Counted from the first letter of the stretch, positions 19,855 through 30,178 are shown. The stretch: 64,000 nt of DNA from Psychrobacter sp. JCM 18903 (GCF_000586475.1 NZ_BAWJ01000006.1:118772-182771), one strand, 5' to 3'. Numbers and translations are program-made. Notes: generated from the sequence alone by a model not told the origin.

Positions 19855-20775
19855 TCACGTAGGGGCTTTTTCTCTATTTAAAATAAATACCAATACTGCA
19901 CCCAAGATAACCGAGCTTGCTATAACGAATGGCACGGTCAATTGCTCAGATAGAAATACCACGCCTAATATCGCAGCCAGTATAGGGACACACAGTTGTA
20001 CAACTGCTGCTTGGGTGTTTTTTAACAAAGGCATGGCCATATACCAGATGCTATAGCCTATACCGGATGCGATCGCTCCTGATGCACAGGCCAAAAGTAC
20101 TCCCTTGATAGTAATGTCACCTAAATTGATGTTTTCCAAGCCTATATTGTCTAAATAAGTCATGCTTATCACTAACAGTATGGGCGCTGCTATCAGACTC
20201 CGAATGAAATTAAAACCTGTGGCTCGCAGCGGCGACACGCATGATTTGCCGCGTATGCTATATATGCCCCAAGCGGCACCACTGATTGCCATAAGCACCG
20301 CCGCCAGTAACGAAGGCACCGCTGCTGACGGTAGCATCAAATAGACAAACCCTGCTACCGCTACGATAAATGCCAGCCATTGTAAGCCGCTCAATTGCTC
20401 TTTCTTATAGATGCCCCAACCAATCATCGTCAGCTGAACCGCTGAAAATAGAATCAGCGCTCCTGTACCAGTATCCAACTCTACATAAGCAATCGAAAAG
20501 CATAGCGCATAAATCACTAAGCTCACGCTGCTTAACCAACTGCCTTTATCGTTTAAAATAGCAGCGTGAACAATACTGTCAGACTCTCGCACGTGCTGTC
20601 GTAACCGATAAGCATGAATGGTCATGATAATACCTAGGCAGACAGCAGCGCTCAGCAGGCGCAAGATGGTAAAGCTCCAAGCATCTATATGACCCTCTGC
20701 TAACGCCATCCGGCAAAAGAGAGAGTTTGCAGCAAAGGCGATTAATGCAATAACGGTGTACAAGGTGGCTTTCAA
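19855..20775 (-). CDS. EamA/DMT-superfamily transporter
   Basis: 306 residues with about ten hydrophobic spans arranged as two EamA repeats, as in metabolite exporters of the drug/metabolite transporter superfamily. Characteristic pieces: FAANSLFCRMAL at the start, GTGALILFSAVQLTMIG, and in the second half GAIASGIGYSIWYMAM and PILAAILGVVFLSEQLT. Substrate unknown. It is a single gene with the ATG well placed. Confidence 0.82.
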   Translation of the reverse strand: MKATLYTVIALIAFAANSLFCRMALAEGHIDAWSFTILRLLSAAVCLGIIMTIHAYRLRQHVRESDSIVHAAILNDKGSWLSSVSLVIYALCFSIAYVELDTGTGALILFSAVQLTMIGWGIYKKEQLSGLQWLAFIVAVAGFVYLMLPSAAVPSLLAAVLMAISGAAWGIYSIRGKSCVSPLRATGFNFIRSLIAAPILLVISMTYLDNIGLENINLGDITIKGVLLACASGAIASGIGYSIWYMAMPLLKNTQAAVVQLCVPILAAILGVVFLSEQLTVPFVIASSVILGAVLVFILNREKAPT

Positions 20776-20808
20776 AAATAATTCCTACAATAAAGAAGCT
20801 GGTTTTTT

Positions 20809-20943
20809 AATAAAATAGGCAAATTCGACCTTTAGGGATGTTGTTATTACCGCTTTTTTACCAGCAAAAATACTGGAAAAAGTGCCAAAAATTAGTTACT
20901 AGTTGCCAATTGGGAGGTGTCTTACAACAGAGCCTATTTTATT
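20809..20943. repeat. 12-bp inverted repeats flanking a ~110-bp segment
   Basis: AATAAAATAGGC (20809-20820) recurs in exact reverse complement at 20932-20943. The enclosed segment has no coding signal but has a small CCAG-CTGG hairpin. The layout is like a very small MITE, but I see no target duplication. This fills most of the gap between the DMT gene and the DUF421 gene. Confidence 0.4.
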
Positions 20944-21016
20944 GCACTCGTAGGTAAAAGTATTTTTTAAATTGGACTGATGATAGTTGAATTAACAATA
21001 AAGGCCGACTGCAAAA

Positions 21017-21039
21017 GTGATGTGATGTGATGTGATGTG
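21017..21039 (+). repeat. GTGAT pentanucleotide tandem repeat upstream of DUF421 gene
   Basis: Four and a half copies of GTGAT, ending 78 bases before the start codon. Such a run can change length by slippage and could alter promoter spacing. Confidence 0.8.
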
Positions 21040-21117
21040 GGTCAAGCGCATATTCAGAACGATTGCTTAAATGAATCGTCATAAATCAAATAAAAACAAT
21101 AGATAGGAAAAAGTAAT

Positions 21118-21801
21118 ATGGACTGGGCAAGTATTTTTATTCATGACACCACTTGGGCATTTGCGCTTGAGATATTGGTGCGTGTCAGCGTCATGTTTGT
21201 GCTGATTATCTCGTTTTTGCGTTTGACGGGCAAACGCGGCGTCCGTCAGCTGTCAATCTTTGAGTTGACCATTATTTTATCATTGGGCTCTATCGCAGGT
21301 GACCCTATGTTTAACGAGGATTTGCCGATTATTCAGGCGGTACTGGTCATGAGCGCCGTTATCGTGCTTTATCGATTGTGCACGTGGATCATGATGGAAT
21401 TTCAACCTTTTGAGGATTTATTAGAAGGGAAATCGCTCTATATTGTAGAAGACGGAATGCTGGTACTCGATAAGATTAAAAAGGGTAAAATGTCTCATGA
21501 TGAGTTTTTTACTGAAATGCGCCAACAAGGGGTTGAGCATTTGGGTCAAGTGCGTACAGGCTTGCTAGAGACAGACGGTAATTTTAGTATATTGTTATAT
21601 CCGCCTGAAAACACTGGCTACGGTATGCCGCTTTTCCCTAAGCAGTATCAACCTGTCGAAGAGATAGAGTCAGAGACATATTATGCATGTATGCATTGCG
21701 GCTATGTCGATCATATATCTGACCCCAATCAGCTCTGTGAACGCTGTGAAAATGGATGTCGAGACTGGGCAAAGGCCTTGAATAGTGAGATCGTTAGATG
21801 A
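21118..21801 (+). CDS. DUF421 (YetF/YcaP family) membrane protein with C-terminal zinc ribbon
   Basis: 227 residues. Three N-terminal membrane helices (about 15-100) contain the family marks LRLTGKRGVRQLSIFELTI and SLGSIAGDP. The cytosolic part has the duplicated DUF421 fold (EGKSLYIVEDGMLVLDKIKK, SHDEFFTEMRQQGVEHLGQV). The C-terminus adds two CXXC pairs (CMHCGY and CERCENGC), which should hold a zinc. AGGAAAAAG precedes ATG 21118. Function in Gram-negatives unknown. A pentanucleotide repeat lies in its upstream region. Confidence 0.82.
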   Translation: MDWASIFIHDTTWAFALEILVRVSVMFVLIISFLRLTGKRGVRQLSIFELTIILSLGSIAGDPMFNEDLPIIQAVLVMSAVIVLYRLCTWIMMEFQPFEDLLEGKSLYIVEDGMLVLDKIKKGKMSHDEFFTEMRQQGVEHLGQVRTGLLETDGNFSILLYPPENTGYGMPLFPKQYQPVEEIESETYYACMHCGYVDHISDPNQLCERCENGCRDWAKALNSEIVR

Positions 21802-21937
21802 TAATAAATGAGATGATAGCTATATTAAATTATCTATGAGTAGATCGAGCGGTCTTATGTTGGCAGGCTTAATAATAGCCAACTATACCAACGTAAGACA
21901 GCCCTAGACTAAACGCTTTTAACATGCCCTATCTGAG

Positions 21938-23530
21938 TTAGGTAATTTTATACCAATCAATTTTACGCGTCATGATCATCACGCAAGCGAGTAGCACAAA
22001 ACAGAAGACAGCACCAAGCAATAAATTCATATCTTCGGTGGTTAATATACCGAAAAACGCCGCATACAATCCTGCCAGTGTGACAGTAAAAATCGCCGCT
22101 CGCTTGACGCCGCCCAGTACATAATAAGTATACCAACCAATGAGTCCAACACAGGCGCTGGCAGCAATGGCATACGCTTTCCAAAAGACAATTTGCTCAG
22201 CAAGTGGTAATAGTAAGACATAAAACACAAACAGCGCACAACCGACCAACAGATATTGAATAGGGTGAATACGGCTGGATTTGATCACTTCAAATAAGAA
22301 GAAAGTGCCAAATGATACTAAGATTAATAATAAGGCATATTTCATCGTTCGTTCAGTTTGTAAATACACATCATTAGGCTCAGCAAAACTCACACCAAAG
22401 CTGTTCAGGCGTACGTTTCGATAGCTATCAGGTATGGCAGTAGCTTCTGCTGTAGCAGCGCCTTCCATTGCTATAAGTGCATCACCAGAAGCCATTGACT
22501 GGCTGTTGTTATCAAGAGTGGCTTGACTGGTGACGACACATCGGTTGTTGGCTATGCTGATACACTGCGACAAATCTTGATTGTTGGCTATTGTTAAATA
22601 CTGATTTTGCCAACTGGCTTCAAAACCTTTAGCGGTAAGTTTCTTGGCATTGGGGAGCGCCTTACCAATAAAGTTTGGCGCATGCCAATTACTGCGCATC
22701 GTTAAGTTAAAGTTTTGTCCAGTCGGTACAGTGTTTACATTGCTAATACCAGCTAACGGTAAATCAATGACGATTTCTGTACTGGTTAGTGATTCGCTAG
22801 CACCGTTCGTAGCAAAGGCGTTATTGCCATTCTGCTGGCTCGTTATATTTTTTACTGAACGCTGTAATATATTTTGCGGAATAGCTACTTCTACATAGGT
22901 CAGATTTTTCAGCAGCGCTGTCTGAGGGTAGGTCGCTTTTATCGGTTTTTTATTAATGGTCACCGTTGGTAGCGTCGCCACGCCGCGCAGATCTGATACT
23001 GGAATAATCAATTTTGCTGCATTCCAGTGGATAATGGTTTTTTCGGGCTGGGTGTTATTTTTATTGGCGGGTGTACTGACAGAACCTTGTGCGTCACTAG
23101 TTTTGCTCGTAGTGTCATATAAGCTGCTGATGGTTTGATCAAATGTATAGCTTTGGTCAAATGTCAACGCACCATCATAACTGGTCGCATGATAGATGCC
23201 ACGTTTGTAGGTATCAGTGCTGACCTCAAGATCTTGTATGGCTTGGGTCTGACTGGCAAAGACAATTTCATTTTTTGAGTAAGATGGTGCACATTTACTG
23301 GTTGTTTCAGGTGCTGTAATCTGACATTCAGGCGTAATCGTGGTAGGTATGATGATAAATGGGGTGATGACTTCTTGCGGATTGACGTGCTGCTGGGCAA
23401 TTTCTTTGACCACCGACGCGGCATAATTTTGTCGTTCGTAGATCACTGAGCCAATCATACCGAGACCGATGGCAAAAGTAATACAAAGTCCGGCGATGAT
23501 GGACAATTTCGTCAATAGTGTTTTTTGCAT
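21938..23530 (-). CDS. creD: Inner membrane protein CreD (cell envelope integrity)
   Basis: 530 residues, longer than E. coli CreD (450). Layout: one N-terminal membrane anchor (about 8-30), a long periplasmic domain with Ser/Asn/Thr-rich low-complexity inserts (near residues 145-165 and 235-250), then five or six C-terminal spans. The end (FGILTTEDMNLLLGA and MTRKIDWY) is highly characteristic of CreD. In E. coli creD is part of the CreBC regulon and affects envelope stress and colicin tolerance; no creB or creC is nearby here. Single gene. Confidence 0.85.
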   Translation of the reverse strand: MQKTLLTKLSIIAGLCITFAIGLGMIGSVIYERQNYAASVVKEIAQQHVNPQEVITPFIIIPTTITPECQITAPETTSKCAPSYSKNEIVFASQTQAIQDLEVSTDTYKRGIYHATSYDGALTFDQSYTFDQTISSLYDTTSKTSDAQGSVSTPANKNNTQPEKTIIHWNAAKLIIPVSDLRGVATLPTVTINKKPIKATYPQTALLKNLTYVEVAIPQNILQRSVKNITSQQNGNNAFATNGASESLTSTEIVIDLPLAGISNVNTVPTGQNFNLTMRSNWHAPNFIGKALPNAKKLTAKGFEASWQNQYLTIANNQDLSQCISIANNRCVVTSQATLDNNSQSMASGDALIAMEGAATAEATAIPDSYRNVRLNSFGVSFAEPNDVYLQTERTMKYALLLILVSFGTFFLFEVIKSSRIHPIQYLLVGCALFVFYVLLLPLAEQIVFWKAYAIAASACVGLIGWYTYYVLGGVKRAAIFTVTLAGLYAAFFGILTTEDMNLLLGAVFCFVLLACVMIMTRKIDWYKIT

Positions 23531-23661
23531 GAAAGCTCCTCATATGAATCTTTAGTCCAAAACTGTGCATATAACAGTCAGTAGGTTCAAAGAAGATCAT
23601 AGAGGAGAGATGAAGAAAAAATATGTAAGAACGATGGAGAGTGTGTGGAAAAATAAGCCTT

Positions 23662-23725
23662 AGTGTTTTCTGATATCAGTATTTTTTGATACTAGTGTTT
23701 TCTGGCATCAGTGTTTTTTAGTATC
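23662..23725. repeat. Imperfect 32-bp tandem repeat at the 3' end of the UPF0114 gene
   Basis: Two adjacent 32-base copies (23662-23693, 23694-23725), each beginning AGTGTTTTCTG, with a few differences. The right copy covers the last codons of the UPF0114 gene, so the left copy is a duplicate of the gene's tail lying just past its stop. Confidence 0.7.
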
Positions 23726-24238
23726 ACCAACCACTTTATCCATAATAGCAAACAATAAGCCAGACAACACAAAAGTCATATGAATGATGACTTTCCACAT
23801 GAGTTTGTCCGCTTCACCCTCACTCAATTCATTAGGAATATCCATAAACGATTTTAATAGATCAATTGCAGAAATAGCGACGATGGCACCGATGACTTTT
23901 AGTTTTAGACCAGAAAAATCTACTTTTCCCATCCAACTAGGTCGATCAACATGATCACCAGTATCAATTTTTGAGACAAATATTTCATAGCCACTAAATA
24001 TGATAATTAATAATAAACTGGCTACTAAAGAGAGGTCGACCAACACTAATATATTAACAATGACGTCTGATACAGAAGCGCTAAATACAGTATTAAACAT
24101 CATGGCTGTTTTTTGAATGAACTTTATAAATAATAAAATAATCCCTAAGACCAGCCCTAAATAAAAAGGCGCTAATATCCAGCGGCTGTTAAAGATGGTT
24201 TTTTCTAGGTATCGTTCAATGTTTTTTAGCATGGACAT
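23708..24238 (-). CDS. UPF0114 (YqhA/TIGR00645) membrane protein
   Basis: 176 residues with about four membrane spans. Family marks: EKTIFNSRWILAPFYLGL at the N-terminus, SGYEIFVSKID after the third span, and LKLKVIGAIVAISAIDLLKSF. Function unknown. AAGAG lies just before the ATG. Its end is overlapped by a tandem repeat. Confidence 0.85.
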   Translation of the reverse strand: MSMLKNIERYLEKTIFNSRWILAPFYLGLVLGIILLFIKFIQKTAMMFNTVFSASVSDVIVNILVLVDLSLVASLLLIIIFSGYEIFVSKIDTGDHVDRPSWMGKVDFSGLKLKVIGAIVAISAIDLLKSFMDIPNELSEGEADKLMWKVIIHMTFVLSGLLFAIMDKVVGDTKKH

Positions 24239-24299
24239 CTCTTAATGCTCTTAAAGGTAAGGTTGTAGGTCATTTACTGATAACGTGGTATAGATAAAT

Positions 24300-24881
24300 T
24301 TAAGAAAGCCATTCGAGCACTTGTTGTACCCGCTCATCTCTATCACCACCTATGCGATGAAATGGCTTTTGGTGACGGGTCAGCTGACTTTCAAAATAAG
24401 CACTGATTTCATCACGTTGATGTGGGCTATCTCTTAGGTCATCGGCGACCCACGGGATATCAACTTCGGTTAATAAAATCAAGTCGTAATGATGCGTTAA
24501 TGCCGCATTGGTGAGCGCTTTAGGGCAATCACCATAATACCAGTTGGCATAAACCATTAGCTCAAATAAACTGGTGTCACAAAACAAGTAGCTGCTATCA
24601 GAATTTTGCGCGGCTTGTGCGGCGAGCTTATTTTCTAACTCAATTTGACCTTGTGCAATAGGGAGTAAATCCTCCCAAGTGCAAGTGAGGTGTTCCTTAT
24701 CCCATTTTGCTTGTAGATAGGTGCGCATGTATTCTGGCACCCAAGGGCAACCAAAATGCGCTGCCAAGTCGCGACATAGCGTGGTCTTACCAGTGCTCTC
24801 TGCCCCTAGGATAGCGACATTGATGACCGATTTAGGCGTATGCTGCTTTAGGTTGCAAGCGGTAACGTCGTTGCCATTCAT
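24300..24881 (-). CDS. NadR-type nicotinamide riboside kinase (AAA ATPase)
   Basis: 193 residues corresponding to the C-terminal ribosylnicotinamide kinase domain of NadR; the regulator and adenylyltransferase parts are absent. Walker A GAESTGKTTL (about 26-35), followed by WVPEYMRTYL and FCDTSLFELMVYANWYYG, the family's substrate-binding region, and LLTEVDIPWVADDLR. It phosphorylates nicotinamide riboside to NMN on entry. The start overlaps the 3' end of pnuC by 50 bases, so the two are coupled; the overlap strongly supports a joint NAD-precursor salvage role. Confidence 0.85.
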   Translation of the reverse strand: MNGNDVTACNLKQHTPKSVINVAILGAESTGKTTLCRDLAAHFGCPWVPEYMRTYLQAKWDKEHLTCTWEDLLPIAQGQIELENKLAAQAAQNSDSSYLFCDTSLFELMVYANWYYGDCPKALTNAALTHHYDLILLTEVDIPWVADDLRDSPHQRDEISAYFESQLTRHQKPFHRIGGDRDERVQQVLEWLS

Positions 24882-25592
24882 AGTAAGCCCAAATTGCGAT
24901 AAGAGTGAAAACTACGTATTGTAGCGCAGTAAAAGTGAGACCTTTATAAAAGTATAGCGGGACTGAAATAGCATCGGCGATTATCCAGAGTATCCAATGC
25001 TCAATTTTGCGCCGCGCCATCAGCCACATCGCCATCAAAAACAGCGCGGTGGTCAGCATATCGGTGTAATCGATCCACGTAAATAAATGCAAACCTAATA
25101 CCGCGCCATCAAACTAAAGTTATTATTGATGACTGGTCTGAAATAATACACCAGCGCGACAAAGGCAATAGTTGCCGAGGCTAGTAAGGCGAGTATTGGC
25201 ACATCTTTTTTATTAAGATGTTCTACTTGAATAGCATTCTGGGCGTTAATGTTTGCTAACGACTCATTTTGCTGCTGACCAGTAGGGTTGATATAATCTT
25301 GCTGTTTTTTTATGGCTGTGTTTTTCTTACTCTGTGTCCAATTGATCCAGCCATATAAACTCATTACCGTATAGTAGGCATTGATAAACATATCGCCAAA
25401 TAACTGCCATTTCCACAATAGATAGACAAATATAGCGGTGCTGACGAGACCTATCGGAAATACCAAAATATTGGTTCTGCTGGCGAGTAAGACACTTGCT
25501 ACCCCAAATATGACAGCAATTAATTCGAGAGCAATAAAGACAGTGGGATAGTCAGCGTATTGTCCAAATAACCAGTTAAAAATTTCTACCAT
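24832..25592 (-). CDS. pnuC: Nicotinamide riboside transporter PnuC, one frameshift in this sequence
   Basis: Membrane channel for nicotinamide riboside. One base is missing near 25110; restoring it gives FSLDGAVLGLHLFTW and a protein of about 253 residues. Seven hydrophobic spans are expected. Family marks: NILVFPIGLVSTAIFVYLLW, the MSLYGWINW motif, and WILWIIADAISVPLYFYKGL and ALQYVVFTLIAIWAYYEW. An Asn/Gln-rich linker lies in the middle. The start at 25592 (MVEIFNWLFG) is chosen over an in-frame upstream ATG at 25676 because the family begins here. Uptake is driven by the kinase encoded right after it. Confidence 0.9.
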
Positions 25593-25890
25593 GAGTATTC
25601 CCAAATATGAGCGGGTTTTATGTCTCGCAGTTTTATGCGTTCGAACTGTGAACGTGTCGCTAGCAAAGTGCGCCAATTATAACGTAGCTGCTCCAAAATG
25701 AAGTCAGGACTTTGCTTATTTTTCGCAACAAACAGATTATTTGTAACAAAGTATTAGAAAAATAATTATATTCAGGCATAATAAAGGCTCTGATTTTAAG
25801 TTTACAGTTATTCACTGAAATCAAACGACTGTTATTTTTCCACTTTTATGCTTATCCCAAGCCCTATAGTAGTAGACAAGGAAGCTTATC

Positions 25891-27035
25891 ATGACGACTT
25901 GTATCACAGGCACTGGCCTGTATATTCCGCCTTATAGCATCAGTAATGAAGAGCTAGTAGATTCATTTAATAAGTATGTTGAGAATTATAATGCAAAGCA
26001 TGCTGACGAGATAGCAGCAGGAACTTTGACTGCCCTAGAGCCTTCTTCAGCAGCCTTTATCGAAAAAGTATCTGGTATCAAATCACGTTATGTGATGGAA
26101 AAGGATGGTATTTAGATCCTGAAATCATGGCACCAGTGATTCCTTATCGTCATTTAGGTGAAGAGCTGTCTATCATGGCAGAAATGGGTACTGCGGCTTT
26201 GAAAGACGCGCTAGCAGATGCGGGTCTTGAGGCGAATGACCTAGATGGTATCATCCTTGCCTGTTCAAACTTTCAGCGTACTTATCCTGCGGTCGCTATC
26301 GAGATTCAAAATGCAATTGGTATGATTGGTGGTTTTGCTTATGATATGAACGTTGCTTGTAGCGCTGCAACTTTTGGTCTATCGCAAGCACATGGCTCTA
26401 TCGTTTCTGGTCTGGCTAAGCGCATCGCTGTGGTCAACGTTGAGATTACTTCAGCGCATCTGAACTGGCGTAACCGTGACAGCCACTTTATCTTTGGTGA
26501 TGTCGCAACAGCATCTATCGTCGAAGAGCTAGACACGCCAAAAGGTTATGAGATTCTTAACTCTAAGCTATTTACCCAGTTTTCGACCAATATCAAAAAC
26601 GAATACGGCTTTATGGATCGCTCAGAGTTCTTAGCGGCACAGACTGAGATGTATCCAGACATCAAAGAGCCAGTCACCGACAAGCTATTCTTACAAAATG
26701 GTCGAAAAGTGTTCCGTGAAGTCTGTCCAAAGGTTTCAGAGGTCATCATTGAGCATTTGCAAGAGAACGATATCGAAACGTCTGACGTTAAAATGATGTG
26801 GCTGCACCAAGCCAACGCCAATATGTTGGATTTAATCCTACGTACTGTGATTGGTAAAGAAGCAGATAAAGCGATTGTGCCAAGTGTCATTGCTGAATTT
26901 GCTAACACCAGTTCAGCCAGCCCGATGATTGTTTTCCATCGCTATAAGGATGAGCTGGCATCAGGTGATTTGGGTGTTATTTGTTCATTTGGCGCGGGTT
27001 ACTCTATCGGTTCAGTGTTGGTGCGTAAGGTTTAA
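25891..27035 (+). CDS. Beta-ketoacyl-ACP synthase III-like enzyme, one frameshift in this sequence
   Basis: Thiolase-fold condensing enzyme that starts fatty-acid synthesis, or a close relative. One T missing near 26114 restores DGILDPEIM; joined it has about 381 residues, longer than classic FabH (about 317), mainly through an N-terminal insert ([20 protein letters not shown]). Catalytic triad: Cys in [11 protein letters not shown], His in [13 protein letters not shown], Asn in [23 protein letters not shown] ends the fold. This long form is known in Acinetobacter and Pseudomonas as an additional KAS III, so I do not call it fabH outright. It is a single gene with its own terminator. Confidence 0.85.
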
Positions 27036-27061
27036 TTTTTAAAGTATAATCTGTTACTAAT

Positions 27062-27097
27062 AAAAAATAGCTAAGAGCAATCTTAGCTATTTTTTTG
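27062..27097 (+). terminator. Rho-independent terminator after the KAS III gene
   Basis: AAAAAATAGCTAAGA pairs perfectly with TCTTAGCTATTTTTT around GCAA. Confidence 0.88.
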
Positions 27098-27200
27098 TCT
27101 GTTATTTTTGTTATGAGCATTTAATCACATTATTTAAGCAATATATTATTCAAGAATGAGGTGCTATTTGAGAATATAACGGGAAGAATGCTTAGAGGTT

Positions 27201-27229
27201 TTAATTTACCCCGAAAAATTTGCTATAAT
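27201..27229 (+). promoter_or_regulatory. prfA promoter with extended -10
   Basis: TGCTATAAT (27221-27229) is an extended -10; TTAATT (27201-27206) lies 17 bases upstream as a weak -35. The prfA ATG is 39 bases downstream. Confidence 0.6.
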
Positions 27230-27267
27230 CACGGTCTTATTCCTCTCATCCAATTAAAAGTCCTTTT

Positions 27268-28358
27268 ATGAAAGAATCCTTACGCCTGCGTTTAGACCAG
27301 ATGGTAGACCGTTATGAAGAGGTCACCGCCTTATTATCAGATCCTAGTATCATCAGCGATAATAATAAATTCCGTGAATTGTCTGTCGAGCACAGCGACT
27401 TGATGGATATCACTACTTTATGGCAGAACTATGTGCGTGCAGAAACGGATCAGGCTGATGCAGAGGCTATGCTGGCTGATGCATCAGATCCTGACATGAA
27501 AGAGATGATGATCGATGAGATTGATACGCCCGCGAGACCATCGCAGAGATGGAAGAGGCACTCAATGTCATGATGCTACCAAAAGATCCGAATGATAAAG
27601 TGCCTGCTTTCTTGGAAATTCGAGCGGGTACAGGTGGTGATGAAGCCGCGATTTTCTCTGGTGACTTGTTTCGAATGTACCAAAAATACGCGCAGACACA
27701 AGGCTGGACAGTGGAAGTGCTGTCGGCAAGTGAAGGCGAGCATGGCGGTTATAAAGAAATTATCACTCGCGTATCAGGCAACAGCGTGTATGGTCGCTTA
27801 AAGTTTGAATCAGGCGTACACCGTGTGCAGCGTGTGCCTGAAACCGAAAGCCAAGGCCGCGTGCATACCTCAGCTTGTACCGTGGCGGTGATGCCTGAAG
27901 TTGAGATTGATGATACAGTAGATCTAAATCCAGCCGATATCCGCTTTGACACTTTCCGTTCAAGCGGTGCCGGTGGTCAGCACGTTAACACCACTGACTC
28001 AGCCGTACGTTTGACCCACATTCCAACGGGTACCGTGGTAGAGTGTCAACAAGAGCGTAGCCAGCACAAAAACCGTGCGCAAGCGATGAAAATGTTGATT
28101 TCAAAGATTCAGCAAGTCAAAGTACAGGCGCAAGTTGATGCCGCAGACACCATCCGTCGTGATTTGGTCGGTAGTGGCGATCGCTCAGAACGCATTCGCA
28201 CTTATAATTTCCCACAAGGTCGCATGACCGATCACCGTATCAACCTGACGTTATACAAGCTTGATGCCATTATGGAAGGCGACTTGGATGAGATTCTTGA
28301 TGCACTGTTGCGTGAGCATCAGGCTGATTTGATGGCCAGTATCGGCGGTGGTGATTAG
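27268..28358 (+). CDS. prfA: Peptide chain release factor 1, one frameshift in this sequence
   Basis: Releases nascent protein at UAA and UAG. One A missing near 27525 restores [17 protein letters not shown]; joined it has 363 residues (E. coli 360). Seen: an N-terminal coiled-coil domain, [16 protein letters not shown], and the peptidyl-hydrolysis motif [17 protein letters not shown] containing GGQ, then [10 protein letters not shown]. It is RF1 and not RF2 by the uninterrupted N-terminal coding without an in-frame programmed UGA and by its sequence. hemK/prmC, often next to it, is not here. Essential, so the break is very likely a sequence error. Confidence 0.95.
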
Positions 28359-28425
28359 TAACCATCAGGATATTAATGACTAGAGGCTCAATAGCTGGTC
28401 GTAAATCATTAATTCATAAAAGCGT

Positions 28426-28457
28426 GACACTGTCTAGATGACAGTGTCTGTTTGTTT
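28426..28457 (+). terminator. Probable terminator after prfA
   Basis: A perfect 9-bp stem, GACACTGTC and GACAGTGTC around TAGAT, followed by a T-rich but interrupted tract. Confidence 0.6.
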
Positions 28458-28558
28458 ATAGCTGTTTTTTTACGGCTATCGACTATGATAATAAGTATAG
28501 ATTTAATTTTGCAGTTTTCGTTTATTCCATTTAATTATCTAATAATATTGAGAGTGTT

Positions 28559-30097
28559 ATGTCAAAGCACAATAATCAGAACCAAGACCAAACCCCAGTT
28601 GTAGAAGACGCTAACGAGCTGATTGCACAACTGCAAGCCAAGCTAGACGATATCAGTGCTTCAGGCAAGCAGCCGTATCCAAATACGTTTAAACGTACTG
28701 ATTATGCGCAAGATTTGCAAACCGCCTTTGACGGCATCTCAAAACAAGAAATTGAAGAAAAAGCGGCGAATGGCGAAAAAACACAGGTCAACGTGGCAGG
28801 CCGCGTCATGCTGAACCGTGGTGCCTTTATTGTTATTCAAGACATGACGGGTCGCATTCAGTTATATGTTGCACGCAAAGAGTTGGATCCAGAGACGTTA
28901 GCGACCATTAAATCATTAGATTTGGGTGATATTGTTGGCGTATCAGGCTATATCGGTCGCTCAGGCAAGGGCGACTTATATGTGCATATCGAAGAATTTC
29001 AGTTATTGACTAAAGCGCTACGTCCGATGCCAAACAAGTTTCATGGTTTAGCTGATGTCGAAGCGCGCTATCGTAATCGTCATCTTGATTTGATGACCAA
29101 TGAGACGACTCGTGATACCTTTATGATTCGCAGTCAAGTCATTAGCGGCATTCGCAAGTTTATGTTAAATGAGCGTTTCATGGAAGTTGAGACGCCGATG
29201 ATGCATCCTATCCCAGGTGGTGCGGTGGCACGTCCGTTTGTGACGCATCATAACGCTCTAGATATGCCTTTATATCTGCGTATCGCACCTGAGCTTTACT
29301 TGAAGCGCTTAGTCGTTGGTGGTTTTGAAAGAGTGTTCGAGATTAACCGTAGCTTCCGTAACGAAGGTGTATCAACTCGCCATAATCCTGAATTTACCAT
29401 GATTGAATTTTATCAAGCGTATGCTGATTATCATGACTTGATGGATTTGACCGAACGCTTATTTAATGAATTGGCGATGGATATTTTGGGCACGACTGAG
29501 ATTACTTATCAAGAAGAAGCCATCAGTCTAAAAGCGCCATTTATACGTTTGTCTATGTCTGATGCAATTGCAAAATATGCCGAAAATTTCGATATGGCAC
29601 GTATCAATGACCGTGAATATCTGGCAGAGTACGCCTCGACAACGCTTAAGCAGCAAGTGAAAGAGGTGTTTGGTGTGGGCAAACTACAGACTATTATCTT
29701 TGAAGAAACCGCTGAACACCAATTGCGTCAGCCAACGTTCATCACTGAATATCCAGCGGAAACTTCACCACTGGCACGCCGTAGTGATGACAATCCTGAA
29801 ATCACCGATCGTTTTGAGCTATTCATCGGTGGTCGTGAACTGGCAAACGGCTTTAGCGAGCTTAATGATCCTGCTGATCAGGCAGAACGCTTCCGTGGAC
29901 AAGTCGCTGAAAAAGACGCTGGCGATGATGAAGCGATGCATTTTGATGAAGAATACATCGAAGCGCTGTCTTATGGCTTACCACCAACCGCAGGCGAAGG
30001 TATCGGCATTGACCGTTTAGTGATGTTGTTTACCGATTCTGCCAGTATTCGTGATGTGATTTTATTTCCGCATATGCGTCGCAAATTAGAAAGCTAG
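28559..30097 (+). CDS. lysS: Lysyl-tRNA synthetase, class II
   Basis: Charges tRNA-Lys. 512 residues and intact. An N-terminal OB-fold domain ([20 protein letters not shown]) binds the anticodon; the catalytic core has motif 1 ([20 protein letters not shown]), motif 2 ([20 protein letters not shown]) and motif 3 ([13 protein letters not shown]). GAGAG precedes ATG 28559. The Gln-rich leader (about 25 residues) before the OB fold is longer than usual. It is separated from prfA by 200 bases with a likely terminator. Confidence 0.96.
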   Translation: MSKHNNQNQDQTPVVEDANELIAQLQAKLDDISASGKQPYPNTFKRTDYAQDLQTAFDGISKQEIEEKAANGEKTQVNVAGRVMLNRGAFIVIQDMTGRIQLYVARKELDPETLATIKSLDLGDIVGVSGYIGRSGKGDLYVHIEEFQLLTKALRPMPNKFHGLADVEARYRNRHLDLMTNETTRDTFMIRSQVISGIRKFMLNERFMEVETPMMHPIPGGAVARPFVTHHNALDMPLYLRIAPELYLKRLVVGGFERVFEINRSFRNEGVSTRHNPEFTMIEFYQAYADYHDLMDLTERLFNELAMDILGTTEITYQEEAISLKAPFIRLSMSDAIAKYAENFDMARINDREYLAEYASTTLKQQVKEVFGVGKLQTIIFEETAEHQLRQPTFITEYPAETSPLARRSDDNPEITDRFELFIGGRELANGFSELNDPADQAERFRGQVAEKDAGDDEAMHFDEEYIEALSYGLPPTAGEGIGIDRLVMLFTDSASIRDVILFPHMRRKLES

Positions 30098-30125
30098 AAC
30101 TGGTTTACTTGCCATAAATCCATGC

Positions 30126-30178
30126 TGGGACTAAACTGAACATAAGAAAGCTCTTTTGCTTTCAATGGAATGGTCCCA
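30126..30178 (+). other. Nested hairpin between lysS and the next gene
   Basis: An outer TGGGAC/GTCCCA pair (30126-30131 and 30173-30178) encloses an inner GAAAGC/GCTTTC hairpin (30146-30163). There is no T run. It could be a processing site or a leader structure for the following gene, which starts 33 bases on. Confidence 0.35.
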
